From Desulfobotulus mexicanus (GTDB taxonomy: Bacteria > Desulfobacterota > Desulfobacteria > Desulfobacterales > ASO4-4): a DNA stretch of 64,000 nt. The notes under the pieces are model-generated. The model was not told the origin of the DNA. It searched no databases and worked only from the letters and a program-made list of their open reading frames with translations. Each line of letters starts with the position of its first letter. Positions within the stretch are counted from its first letter, which is position 1. Both the position numbers and the translations under genes were made by a program. This document shows, piece by piece, positions 51,329 through 60,374 of this stretch. The stretch is from positions 124,001 through 188,000 of the forward strand of contig NZ_VDMB01000001.1 in the NCBI RefSeq assembly GCF_006175995.1, in the 5' to 3' direction.

Positions 51329-51767
51329 GATTGATGTTGAGGAAGGCTGCCTGCGCCGCCATGTGGGGCTTCTGGATCAGGATGTGCATCTTTTTCCCAT
51401 GACGCTGGGAGAAAATATCCGGCTTGCCAGCCCCCTTGCCGGGGATGATCTTTTGATGGACCTGCTGGATGAGGTGGCCCTTGGCGACTGGGCAAGGGAG
51501 CTTCCCGAAGGGCTGAATACGCCCATCGGGGATTACGGGACAGGGGTTTCCTGGGGCCAGGCCCGGAGACTGGCCCTGGCCCGGCTCCTTCTCATGGAAA
51601 CGCCGGTTCTTATTCTGGATGAACCCTTTGAAGGTCTGGATGCGGACACGGCGGATGCCCTGCTTACCATGCTGCGCAGAAGGCAGCAGGAGGGGATTCT
51701 CATTGTGATCAGTCACCAGCATCTGAAGGGGAGCTTCACCCATTATCTTCGTCTGTCTGCCTCATGA
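51329..51767 (+). pseudogene. Duplicated 3' fragment of cydC
   Basis: These 439 bp match 49387-49825 with no gaps and few substitutions. It encodes the ATPase half without Walker A or membrane part, so it cannot work as a transporter. The signature VSGGQ has become VSWGQ, a sign of relaxed selection. The open frame is a leftover. Confidence 0.92.
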
Positions 51768-51818
51768 AATAATTTCTGTTTCCATGGTGATCTGTAATTG
51801 GATTCAGTAGCTTGTTTT

Positions 51819-53906
51819 TTATACCCGAAAGCGTACCACAAGATGACTCAGTTCCGATCCGAGACGGGCAAGTTCGCTGGAGCTGTTCATAACTTCGTCG
51901 CCTTCTTTTTTCAGGTTGACGGTTTTTTCATTTACGCCTGAAATATCCCTTGAAATATCAGAAGAAACTGTGGAAAGCTGGCTTACATTGGAATTGACTT
52001 CCTGTGCCCCTGCAGAGGCCTGGGAGATGTTACCTGCAATTTCTCTTGTGGCAACGCTCTGTTCTTCCACAGCAGTGGCAATGGTGGTGTTTATTTCGGA
52101 TATTTCGCCTATTACACTTACAACTTCTGATATGGTATTTATGGTTTCTCTGCTAAGGGCCTGAACCCCTTCTATGCTGGTGCGGATTTCCTGGGTAGCA
52201 TGACTGGTCTGTCGTGAAAGCTCTTTTATTTCTCCGGCCACAACGGTAAAGCCTTTTCCTGCTTCACCTGCACGGGCGGCTTCAATGGTGGCATTGAGGG
52301 CAAGAAGGTTAGTCTGCTCAGATATTTCCGTTATGGTTTCCGTAACCGTGGAAATCTGACGGGCGGCCTGTTCAAGGGCCTGCATGCGCTCTGAAGCTGC
52401 CTGGCCTGTATTGACGGCTTTTTCTGAAATTTTTCTTGCCTTTTCAGTATGCCCGGCTATTTCCGTTATGGTTGAGGTCATCTGTTCTGTGGCTGTGGCT
52501 ACCATATTGATACTGGTGCTGGCTTCTTCCATGGCCGATGCCACGGCATGGATGCTTGTACTCATTTCATGGCTGGCTGCGGCAACACGGCCTGCATTTA
52601 TTGCGGTGCCTTCGGTCTCTCTGGCCATGTTTACTGCAATACTGTTAAGGCCGGAGGAGGATTTTTCAAGGCTGAGGGCATTCTTCTGAATCTGTCCTAC
52701 CATAGCCTGCAGTTTTTCCATGAAGGTATTGAAACTGCGGCTTAGCAGTGCAATCTCATCATTTCCTTTCACAAACAGGCGCTTGGTAAGATCTCCTTCA
52801 CCTTCGGATATATCTTTAAGATTATCAGCTACTCTGCGGATGGGGCGGGTGATGGAGCCTGAAAAAAGTATAACAGCAAAGGCTGCAATGGCAATGACTG
52901 CAAGACCTGTGGCAACAATATAGTAAAGAAGGCTTTTTACTGGGGCCAGAACCTGATTCATGGGTATTCCCACGGCAAAGGACCATGGTGTTGTGGATCT
53001 GCCTATGGAAAAGGGATGTGCCAGTACATAAATATCCGTACCCATTTGCTCTGCATATACGGTAAATGTGTATTGTCTGCCGTTTTTTACCGCATCGGCA
53101 AAATCATTGACCTTGTCTCCTGTCATGTCCCTTTCGCTTTCACGCATCTGTCTGCCGAGTCTGGAAGAATCAAAGTGAGCGGCTACTGTCCCGCCGTTGG
53201 CAAATATGGCGGCGACACCTGTGCCGTAGGGCCGGATTTTTTCTACCTGGGACTGAAGATGGTTGATGGACATGTCTATGCCGACCACACCCACCACGGC
53301 TCCCTTGCTTTTAATGGGTACGGCAAAGCTTGTGATCCAGGTTTCTGCACCGCCGATATTATAAGAGTAGGGGTCTATAATGGATTCATTACCTGTTTTA
53401 AGGGGAATCTGGTAGTAGTCTCCGTCACCGGCGCTGTTGTATCCCACTAGGGCTTCTACGGCGATCCTTCCGCTGCCACGGTTCCAGAAGGGTATGAATC
53501 TTCCGCTGGCATCCGTACCTTCTTTGTTGCGGTGCAGATTATCAAGGCCATCCAGTGCATCCGGCTCCCATACGGACCAGGCTCCTATAAATCCTGGGTT
53601 GGCTTCCAATACTCTTCTGAGGATGCTGTTAAAATGGGCTCGTCTTTCTTCTGCCCTCAGGTTTTCAAATCCTTCCATGATCTGGGCCATGGTGCGGGCT
53701 GCAAGCATGCCTTCTTCAAACTGAGCCCTTATGTCTTTGGCATATCCGTCGGCAAGAACCTCCGCATATTCCACTGCCGAGGCAGTCTGCATGGTCCCAG
53801 CCCTTATATAAATTACCGTTGCCATGCAAACAACGCCTGCCGTAATGATTGCGAGAACTGAGCCTATAAGTTTCTGTCCAATGGTCATTTTTTGAAGATT
53901 TATCAT
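51819..53906 (-). CDS. Methyl-accepting chemotaxis protein with Cache-type sensor
   Basis: This 695-residue receptor has a transmembrane helix at residues 12-34, a periplasmic double-Cache region (residues 40-320, with a [15 protein letters not shown] stretch), a second helix near 330-355, a HAMP domain and a methyl-accepting signalling domain. The hairpin tip is [23 protein letters not shown], with [13 protein letters not shown] after it. It will control the flagellar motor (a flagellin gene is near) or the pilus. The ligand may be an amino acid or organic acid, but the residues do not prove it. Glu/Gln methylation sites are plausible in the helices. Confidence 0.95.
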   Translation of the reverse strand: MINLQKMTIGQKLIGSVLAIITAGVVCMATVIYIRAGTMQTASAVEYAEVLADGYAKDIRAQFEEGMLAARTMAQIMEGFENLRAEERRAHFNSILRRVLEANPGFIGAWSVWEPDALDGLDNLHRNKEGTDASGRFIPFWNRGSGRIAVEALVGYNSAGDGDYYQIPLKTGNESIIDPYSYNIGGAETWITSFAVPIKSKGAVVGVVGIDMSINHLQSQVEKIRPYGTGVAAIFANGGTVAAHFDSSRLGRQMRESERDMTGDKVNDFADAVKNGRQYTFTVYAEQMGTDIYVLAHPFSIGRSTTPWSFAVGIPMNQVLAPVKSLLYYIVATGLAVIAIAAFAVILFSGSITRPIRRVADNLKDISEGEGDLTKRLFVKGNDEIALLSRSFNTFMEKLQAMVGQIQKNALSLEKSSSGLNSIAVNMARETEGTAINAGRVAAASHEMSTSIHAVASAMEEASTSINMVATATEQMTSTITEIAGHTEKARKISEKAVNTGQAASERMQALEQAARQISTVTETITEISEQTNLLALNATIEAARAGEAGKGFTVVAGEIKELSRQTSHATQEIRTSIEGVQALSRETINTISEVVSVIGEISEINTTIATAVEEQSVATREIAGNISQASAGAQEVNSNVSQLSTVSSDISRDISGVNEKTVNLKKEGDEVMNSSSELARLGSELSHLVVRFRV

Positions 53907-54314
53907 GTTTAGGACATCCTTTTCTGCTGGTTTTGGCAGAAATCCATATAAAACAATATTTTATTCTGCTTTGTCTGATGGTGTGACAGGGAGAGTGAAG
54001 AACGTAAGGATATACTCTGATCGTCCTTTTTTAAGAGGACATAAGAAAAACTTTGGCCAGTTTGTTTACAATTTTCTTATGTTTGATTGTTGATCATTTG
54101 GAGTATAAAAATTTGGCAAGAAAAACAGGTGCTAGTATGATTTAAAACAGAATAACCCAGCAAAAAGGCTTAAGTCCACCTTTTTCTCGGAGATTTTGAA
54201 AAAATGTCATAATTGGATTTAAGCTCAAGGCGGGATTAAACTGTCTTGGTTAATAATGGAAAGATGCCCCGGCGTATGTTCGTGGCATCTTCCATTCGGA
54301 TAATTTGAATGATC
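53907..54314. other. Intergenic region between chemoreceptor and MFS genes
   Basis: No gene is supported in this 408-bp AT-rich stretch. AAGATGCC and GGCATCTT near 54274-54293 make a hairpin after the MFS gene, without a strong T-run in either direction. Confidence 0.6.
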
Positions 54315-55529
54315 TTATGACCTGTGATCAGGTGCCCTGGCAAATGCCGCTGTTATGATACATCCGAGGCAGGCAAATCCTGCAACCAGAAGGGCCTTTT
54401 CAAATCCTATGGCAATGGCCAGTCTTGGAGCGATGAGGGCGGCAAGGCCGTAGAAGATAAAGATGGCACCATAATTATTTCCCACATTTTCAAGGCCGAA
54501 CCATTCTGCGGTAATGGTGGGCAGCATGGCTGCAAGGCCGCCGAAACTGAAGCCAACGGCGCAGGTTGCCATGAGAAAACCCGCATAATTCATGGGCATG
54601 AGGGCCATATAGAACATGGCGGCACTGAGGAGTATGAAAATTCCCAGCATGGAAAATTTTCTGCCCAGCCTGTCGGAAATCCATCCCCAGCCCAAACGGC
54701 CAAAGGCATTGAAAAGGGAAATGGTGACAACGGCGTTTCCTGCGGCCGCAAGGCTCAGCCCTACCATTTCCGTACCTATACTGGCGGCAACACTGATTAT
54801 CATCAGCCCTGCGGAAACTCCGAAAAACATCCATACGACAAGCATGTAGAACTGGGGCGTGGCCATGGCCTGCAGGGGTGTGAATTCCTGCCTTGCAGAC
54901 TTTCCTTTTTCAGGGGCGGGCGGATTCCAGCCCGGCGGCTGGTAGCCTTTGGGGGGAACCACCAGAGCCATGGCACCTGCAACGATAAGGCTGCCATAAA
55001 TCAGCCCCAGATAGAGAAAGGCTTTGGAAACGCCGTAGTTTTCTATGAAAAAAAGAATTACTGGCTTGAAAAGCATACCACCCAGACCTAAGGCTGCAAG
55101 GATAAGGCCTGTAATAAGACCTCTTTTTTCAGGAAACCACTTGGAGCAGGTGGCAAGGGGTGTAACATAGGCGGCTCCGATGCCGATACCCGCAATCACA
55201 CCATAGCTTAAATAAAGAAAATAGATGTTTGTGGCAAAGCTTGCCATGGATACGCCAAGGCCCGTCAGGATGCCCCCGGCTATGGCCACTTTGCGGGGGC
55301 CCACCTTGTCCTGTATTCTTCCCGCCACAATAACAGCCAGAGAAAAGAAGGCCAGGGTCAAAGAAAAGGTGAATACCGTATCTCCTGCTGACCAGCCGAA
55401 GGTTTCCACAAGGGGCTGGTTGAAAAGACTCCAGGTGTAAATGGCCCCCAGACTGAGCTGCATGAGAAGGGAGCCTGCAACCACAAGCCAGCGGTTGGGA
55501 AGGGAGGATTTTTCAAAATTTTCCATCAT
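54315..55529 (-). CDS. MFS transporter, OFA (oxalate/formate antiporter) family
   Basis: This 404-residue protein has twelve hydrophobic segments. OFA features include LSLGAIYTWSLFNQPL at the first helix, GRIQDKVGPRKV in the loop and YVTPLATCSKWFPEKRGLITG. Substrates of the family are small carboxylates such as formate, oxalate or lactate. The 3' end is duplicated downstream of cydC. A loose match to the ribosome-binding site lies about 11 bases before the ATG. A second ATG is the next codon. Confidence 0.9.
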   Translation of the reverse strand: MMENFEKSSLPNRWLVVAGSLLMQLSLGAIYTWSLFNQPLVETFGWSAGDTVFTFSLTLAFFSLAVIVAGRIQDKVGPRKVAIAGGILTGLGVSMASFATNIYFLYLSYGVIAGIGIGAAYVTPLATCSKWFPEKRGLITGLILAALGLGGMLFKPVILFFIENYGVSKAFLYLGLIYGSLIVAGAMALVVPPKGYQPPGWNPPAPEKGKSARQEFTPLQAMATPQFYMLVVWMFFGVSAGLMIISVAASIGTEMVGLSLAAAGNAVVTISLFNAFGRLGWGWISDRLGRKFSMLGIFILLSAAMFYMALMPMNYAGFLMATCAVGFSFGGLAAMLPTITAEWFGLENVGNNYGAIFIFYGLAALIAPRLAIAIGFEKALLVAGFACLGCIITAAFARAPDHRS

Positions 55530-55605
55530 GAATCTGTATTCTCCGTTATGATATGAATAGAAAGAATTGACATTAAAAATCTAAGGTTTATAGTATTTTA
55601 AGTAA

Positions 55606-55620
55606 GGTTTGGTCTTTGCA
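55606..55620 (+). promoter_or_regulatory. Possible sigma-54 promoter of flagellin
   Basis: GG at 55606-55607 and GC at 55618-55619 are spaced by 10 bases as in sigma-54 promoters, in AGGTTTGGTCTTTGCA, 37 bases before the flagellin ATG. The -24 box lacks the usual CAC, so the match is moderate. Confidence 0.35.
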
Positions 55621-55656
55621 TGACACCTTTACCTTTTTTAAAAAAGGAGGTCCGCC

Positions 55657-56505
55657 ATGACCCTCCGGTTCAATACAGACATAACAGGCATGTTCGGGGC
55701 AAACCAGCTTTCCCGTTTGCAGCAGGGGCTGGGTTCGTCCATTTCCCGCATGGGGTCCGGTCTGCAGATCCAGAAGGCAGCGGATAATGCTTCCGGTCTT
55801 ACCATTGCCAATAATCTTTCTTCACAGGCAAGGGGATTCGGTCAGGCCATGCGCAATGCCAGCGATGCCATAAGCATTGCCCAGGTGGCAGATGGCGGGA
55901 TGTCCGGTGTATCCGCAACCCTTCACGGTATCCGGGAAAAGGTGCTACAGGCGGCCAATGCCAGTCAGTCCACCGAGAGCAGGACTGCCATTCAGGCAGA
56001 TATTTCAAAGGCCGTTACTGCCATGGATGACATTGCATCCAATACCCGTTTCAACAATCAGCCCCTCCTTTCCGGAACTTTTACGGATAAAAGTTTTCAG
56101 ATAGGAAACCTGCCGGGCCAGACACTAAACTTTTCCATCTCTGCCGTCAATTCCGGCCGTCTTGGAGATCCGGATCTTGGTACTGTTGCGGATATTGATG
56201 TGACCACAGAAGAAGGTGCCAGGACTGCTCTGGGTATTGTGGATGCTGCCCTTGGGCAGGTTAATGCTAACCGTGCCAATCTGGGTTCGGCCCATAATCA
56301 GCTGGAAAGCAGTATCAGAAGCATTGCCACCAGCCGTGTTCAGACATCTGCTGCGGAATCTTCCATCAGGGATGTGGATATTGCCGAAGAATCCATGAAT
56401 ATGAATCGGATAAAAAATCTTACCAATGCCAGTCTTTTTGCCCAGATTCAGGGGCGGGCCAACCGGGAGAATGTATTTTCCATTCTGATGCCGGGTGCTG
56501 CATAA
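55657..56505 (+). CDS. Flagellin (short)
   Basis: This 282-residue protein keeps the D0/D1 ends of flagellin: LSRLQQGLGSSISRMGSGLQIQKAADNASGL at the N-terminus and LGSAHNQLESSIRSIATSR with SLFAQIQGRANRENVFSILMPG at the C-terminus. The variable middle is only about 60 residues, so the filament surface is small. The ribosome-binding site AGGAGGT is 7 bases before the ATG. No other flagellar gene is in the window. A strong terminator follows. Confidence 0.95.
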   Translation: MTLRFNTDITGMFGANQLSRLQQGLGSSISRMGSGLQIQKAADNASGLTIANNLSSQARGFGQAMRNASDAISIAQVADGGMSGVSATLHGIREKVLQAANASQSTESRTAIQADISKAVTAMDDIASNTRFNNQPLLSGTFTDKSFQIGNLPGQTLNFSISAVNSGRLGDPDLGTVADIDVTTEEGARTALGIVDAALGQVNANRANLGSAHNQLESSIRSIATSRVQTSAAESSIRDVDIAEESMNMNRIKNLTNASLFAQIQGRANRENVFSILMPGAA

Positions 56506-56895
56506 GCCAGAGGCCTGACGCATCTGTGGATATGATAAATTAATTTAAAATGAGAAAGGACAGCTCTAGCTCTGCTGTCCTTTTTCTATGCTGGAAGACA
56601 GCAGGCAGTTCTTGAGTCTGCTCACGGCTATCCGTAAAGGCTTATTCTCTGTGATCTCTGACCATAAAATACCCGCTGAAGGTCTTTCTCCTATAGGGAA
56701 GCATCTCATGTACTGAGCCGGTGTCCGGGAAAAATGGCTGAGCTAGAGTGTTAAACATAAAAAAATATAAGTTTCAGATTTTATAGTTTAAAAAAAACAG
56801 AATATGATGTATGAATTTTGCTTCATAATTAAGAATTAGTGTTCTTGTTTTCGGGCAGGAACAAAAAAATAATAGATTTTTTATAAGGAGAAACC
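56506..56895. other. Intergenic region with flagellin terminator and CoA-transferase promoter zone
   Basis: The terminator is listed separately. The 56770-56880 part is AT-rich (over 70% by eye) and holds the ribosome-binding site AAGGAG before the CoA-transferase. No gene is seen. Confidence 0.6.
56555..56587 (+). terminator. Flagellin rho-independent terminator
   Basis: AAAGGACAGC and GCTGTCCTTT form a perfect 10-bp stem around TCTAGCTCT, followed by TT and a T-rich end. Confidence 0.92.
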
Positions 56896-58245
56896 ATGGC
56901 CGTAAATGTAATGAATGAATACAAATCAAAGCTGACAAGTGCGGAAAATGCCGTGAAAGTCGTCAAGTCCGGTGACCATGTTTTTTACGGAGAGTTTGTT
57001 CTCTTTCCCCGCAGACTGGATGAGGCCCTTGCGGAAAGAATCCACGAGCTGAACGGTCTTGAGGTGAGGGGAGTATGTTTTACCCAGTTTCCCAAGGTGA
57101 TAGAAAAGGATCCCCAGAGGAAGCATGCTGTGGTTTCAGATTATCATTTCAGCGGCATTTCAAGGCGGCTGCATGATCAGAATCTCTGCAATTATGTGCC
57201 CATCACCTATCACCAGAGTCCGAGGTTCATAAGAAAATACATCCAGCCCGATGTGGCTTTCATTACCACAGCCCCCATGGACAAAAACGGGTTTCTCAAT
57301 TTCGGCCTTGCCAATTCCGTGACCGGAGCCAATCTTAGCAAGGCAAAGAAAATTGTGGTGGAGATCAATGAAAATGTTCCCTACTGCATGGGCGGTAATT
57401 TTGAGTCCATCCATGTGTCCAAGGTGGATTACATAGTGGAAGGCAGTAATTTCCCCCTGATTGAGGTGCCGCCTGCACCGGGCAAAGATGTCGACCGGGA
57501 AATTGCCACACACATTCTCAAGGAAATTGAAGATGGTGCCACCCTTCAGCTGGGCATCGGCGGCCTGCCCAATCTTATTGGTGAGATGATCGCAGCAAGT
57601 GATCTGAAGGATATCGGTATCCACACGGAAATGCTGGTGGATTCCTGTGTGGATCTTTATGAGTCAGGAAGGGTGACGGGAAGGAAGAAGAATATTGATC
57701 ATTTCAAGATGGCCTACACCTTTGCCATGGGTACAAAAAAACTCTATGACTTTCTGCACCTGAACCCTGCAGGCGCATCCTACCCTGTCAATTATGTCAA
57801 TGATCCGAGGATTGTGGCCCTTAATCCCAAGGTGGTTGCCATAAACAATGCCGTTGAGGTGGATCTCTTTTCTCAGGTCTGCTCAGAATCTTCGGGATAC
57901 CGTCAGATTTCCGGTACCGGCGGGCAGTTTGACTTTATTTTCGGAGCTTTCAATTCCAAAGGCGGCAAAGGAATCATTGCCCTGACTTCCACTTACACGG
58001 ACAAGGATGGCACCCTGAAGTCCCGGATTGTCCCCACACTGAAACCCGGAGCCATTGTCACGGTGCCAAGGTCCATCACCCATTATGTGGCTACGGAGTA
58101 TGGCATTGCCATGCTCAAGGGTAAATCCACCTGGCAGCGGGCCGAGGAGCTGATTAATTTGGCCCATCCGGATTTCAGGGATGAACTGATCAAAGAAGCC
58201 GATAAGATGAAAATCTGGGTGAACAGCAACAAGCACGATGCATAA
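56896..58245 (+). CDS. Acetyl-CoA hydrolase/transferase-family CoA-transferase (4-hydroxybutyrate/butyryl-CoA:acetate type)
   Basis: This 449-residue class I-like CoA-transferase moves CoA between an acyl-CoA and an acid such as acetate. The conserved Glu that forms the acyl-enzyme is in CSESSGYRQISGTGGQ. ATLQLGIGGLPNLIG and TEMLVDSCVDLYESGRVTG are other family parts. AAGGAG lies 5-6 bases before the ATG. In a sulfate reducer it could activate butyrate or propionate. It stands alone, about 650 bases from the flagellin coding end. Confidence 0.88.
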   Translation: MAVNVMNEYKSKLTSAENAVKVVKSGDHVFYGEFVLFPRRLDEALAERIHELNGLEVRGVCFTQFPKVIEKDPQRKHAVVSDYHFSGISRRLHDQNLCNYVPITYHQSPRFIRKYIQPDVAFITTAPMDKNGFLNFGLANSVTGANLSKAKKIVVEINENVPYCMGGNFESIHVSKVDYIVEGSNFPLIEVPPAPGKDVDREIATHILKEIEDGATLQLGIGGLPNLIGEMIAASDLKDIGIHTEMLVDSCVDLYESGRVTGRKKNIDHFKMAYTFAMGTKKLYDFLHLNPAGASYPVNYVNDPRIVALNPKVVAINNAVEVDLFSQVCSESSGYRQISGTGGQFDFIFGAFNSKGGKGIIALTSTYTDKDGTLKSRIVPTLKPGAIVTVPRSITHYVATEYGIAMLKGKSTWQRAEELINLAHPDFRDELIKEADKMKIWVNSNKHDA

Positions 58246-58280
58246 ATTTTGATTACAGGGATTAAATTCTGTACTTGTAT

Positions 58281-58301
58281 GGGCACCCTTCACGGGTGCC
58301 C
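58281..58301. repeat. GGGCACCC hairpin
   Basis: GGGCACCC and GGGTGCCC form an 8-bp stem 36 bases after the CoA-transferase. No T-run follows. It is like the other GC-rich intergenic hairpins in this window. Confidence 0.5.
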
Positions 58302-58352
58302 CTGATATATTGGGCTCAGATCCAGATGACTGAAAAGACGCAGTTCTCAGCT

Positions 58353-58649
58353 TCAGTAATGATATTTTGCCTGCACAAAGTCTATTTTATCATGGGTAAC
58401 AACATAAACCAGCCGATGTTCCTGTGTGATCCTGCGCGACCAGACACCGGAGCCTAAGAATTTGAGGGGTTCCGGCTTACCGATACCTTGAAAAGGGTCT
58501 CTCATAACGGCTTCGATCAGCTGAAAAATCCGGAGAGCGGTTTTCCGATCCGTTTCCACCCAATACCTTAGATCTTCTCTGAATTCCGGCTGGAATACGG
58601 ATTCTTTAGGTTTTTGGGTATGAGATGGAAGCTTTCCCTTTTTACCCAA
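58353..58649 (-). CDS. yoeB: YoeB/Txe-family toxin (mRNA interferase)
   Basis: This protein of 98 residues has FQPEFREDLRYWVETDRKTALRIFQL, PFQGIGKPEPLKFL, VWSRRITQEHRLVYVV and the terminal AKYHY, the pattern of YoeB toxins that cleave mRNA in the ribosome A site. The catalytic Glu/Arg/His/Tyr residues are represented. There is no ATG. A TTG at 58649 has AGAGG 6 bases upstream, and a TTG at 58655 is also possible. The N-terminal extension of about 20 residues is longer than usual. It overlaps the antitoxin gene. Confidence 0.9.
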   Translation of the reverse strand: MGKKGKLPSHTQKPKESVFQPEFREDLRYWVETDRKTALRIFQLIEAVMRDPFQGIGKPEPLKFLGSGVWSRRITQEHRLVYVVTHDKIDFVQAKYHY

Positions 58650-58920
58650 GACCAACCTCTTTTCTCAGATCATCGATTCTCTGAGGAGAGCCGGAATTTT
58701 CACGGACTCTTTCAAGGCTTTTAAGAAGTCTTGCTGCGTTTTTAGGGGATCTGAGAAGATGAGCGGTTTCCAGCACGCCGGAAAGCTCGTTGGCACTTAT
58801 CATGGCAACATCTTCCCGCCCACGGCGCTGAATAATGACAATTTCCCGGTTATCCGTGACTGTATCCAGTAAAGACGCAAGGCCTGCACGGGCCTGAGTA
58901 TATGTTGTCTGTATGGTCAT
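58642..58920 (-). CDS. yefM: YefM/Phd-family antitoxin
   Basis: This 92-residue antitoxin has the Phd-type N-terminal DNA-binding half (TTYTQARAGLASLLDTVTDN, REIVIIQRRGREDVAMISANEL) and a C-terminal toxin-binding tail. GGAGG is 6 bases before the ATG. It overlaps the toxin gene, as expected for an autoregulated pair. Confidence 0.92.
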   Translation of the reverse strand: MTIQTTYTQARAGLASLLDTVTDNREIVIIQRRGREDVAMISANELSGVLETAHLLRSPKNAARLLKSLERVRENSGSPQRIDDLRKEVGLG

Positions 58921-59068
58921 TGTCTGCCTCCCTGTATAATGTACACGATAACAGTACTTATGCTGTGCAGATGTGTCAATATATCGGCCTGCCTGATGAT
59001 TGCTTCTGCCGATGTCAGCTGATTTAATTTCTTGGCTTTGCTATGCCCTTATCCGTAACCTGATTTTT

Positions 59069-60157
59069 TCAGCCCTTTCTTTTTTCAAAATCTTTCATAA
59101 ATGCCAGAAGACTTTCCACGGCATCCATGCCCGTGGCATTGTAAAGGGATGCCCTGCACCCGCCCACACTTTTGTGTCCCTTGAGTCCGCTTAAGCCTGC
59201 GTTCAGGGCTTCCTTGATGAATACAGGCTCAAGTTCCGTGTTTTTTAGCCGGAAGGTGACATTCATCAGGGAGCGGTCTTCTTTTTCTGCTGTGCCCTGA
59301 TAAAAGTCCGTGGCATCCAGAGCCTGATAAAGGCGTTCTGCTTTGGCCCTGTTAAGGGCTGCCATTTTTTCAAGTCCACCGATCTCATTTTCCAGCCAGG
59401 CCATGACCTTTTCTGCAACATATATGCCGAAGCAGGGTGGAGTATTGTACATGGAATAGTGGTCGGAATAGGTTTTGTATCGCATTAGGGTGGGCATGAC
59501 GGCATCGGGATTCCAGTGCAGCATATCTTCCCGGATAATGACCAGCGTAAGGCCGGAAGGTCCAAGATTTTTCTGGGCTCCCGCATATATGAGGCCGAAT
59601 TTTTCCACGGGTACGGGCCTGCTGAAAATATCAGAGCACATGTCGCAAACCAGAGGCATTTCTCCCGTATCCGGATAATGCTGCCACTGGGTACCCCGTA
59701 TGGTGTTGTTGGATGTGATGTGCACATAGCGGGCTTTTGGGTCAAAATCTGCGTTTTTTGGAATAAAGGAAAAGGCTTTTTCTTCGGAAGATGCGGCATA
59801 ACGGACCTTTTTCCCCAGAAGAGAGGCCTGTTCAAAGGCTTTGGTGGCCCAGGTGCCTGTGTTTATGTAATCCGCCCTGTCATCGGGACCCAGAAAGTTC
59901 ATGGGTGCCATGGCAAACTGCAGGCTGGCACCGCCCTGAATAAAAAGCACACGGTAGTTGTCCGGCAGATTTAAAAGTCTTTTGGCCCTGTTTCTGGCAC
60001 TTGCCAGCACCTCAGCGAAGAGATCCGAGCGATGGCTGATTTCCAGAATAGACATACCTGAATTCTTGAAATTCAGCATTTCCGCCTGCACTTCCTCCAG
60101 CACGGAAAGGGGCAGGGCTGCGGGGCCGGGGTTGAAATTGTGGATACGCTCTGTCAT
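59069..60157 (-). CDS. serC: SerC: phosphoserine aminotransferase
   Basis: This PLP enzyme makes 3-phosphoserine from 3-phosphohydroxypyruvate. The 362 residues begin MTERIHNFNPGPAALP, with the PLP-Lys in AGAQKNLGPSG, QGGASLQFAM and GCRASLYNA. I chose the ATG at 60157, with AGGGGG 7 bases upstream. A frame to 60214 lacks support. It is divergent from hisD. Confidence 0.96.
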   Translation of the reverse strand: MTERIHNFNPGPAALPLSVLEEVQAEMLNFKNSGMSILEISHRSDLFAEVLASARNRAKRLLNLPDNYRVLFIQGGASLQFAMAPMNFLGPDDRADYINTGTWATKAFEQASLLGKKVRYAASSEEKAFSFIPKNADFDPKARYVHITSNNTIRGTQWQHYPDTGEMPLVCDMCSDIFSRPVPVEKFGLIYAGAQKNLGPSGLTLVIIREDMLHWNPDAVMPTLMRYKTYSDHYSMYNTPPCFGIYVAEKVMAWLENEIGGLEKMAALNRAKAERLYQALDATDFYQGTAEKEDRSLMNVTFRLKNTELEPVFIKEALNAGLSGLKGHKSVGGCRASLYNATGMDAVESLLAFMKDFEKRKG

Positions 60158-60374
60158 GGAAAAACCCCCTTTCGGGATGGAGATTTGTTTTTTTTCAGTT
60201 TTTTGCCTTTGCATGCCTGCCGTTTATCCCCGGATGAAAAAAACTTGTCAATACCCATTTATCCTGTGTGCATAGTCTTACCTTAAAGCCTTTCCTGTGT
60301 TATGAAAGCTTTAGTGTATAAGCTCATTTAAAATGGTGAAATTTTAACCTGTCTGGTTATCGGGAGTTTTAGAT

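Noticed and set aside
51246-51767. Treating the cydC duplicate as a small ATPase gene
   Set aside because: It lacks Walker A and the transporter half, and its signature motif is altered.
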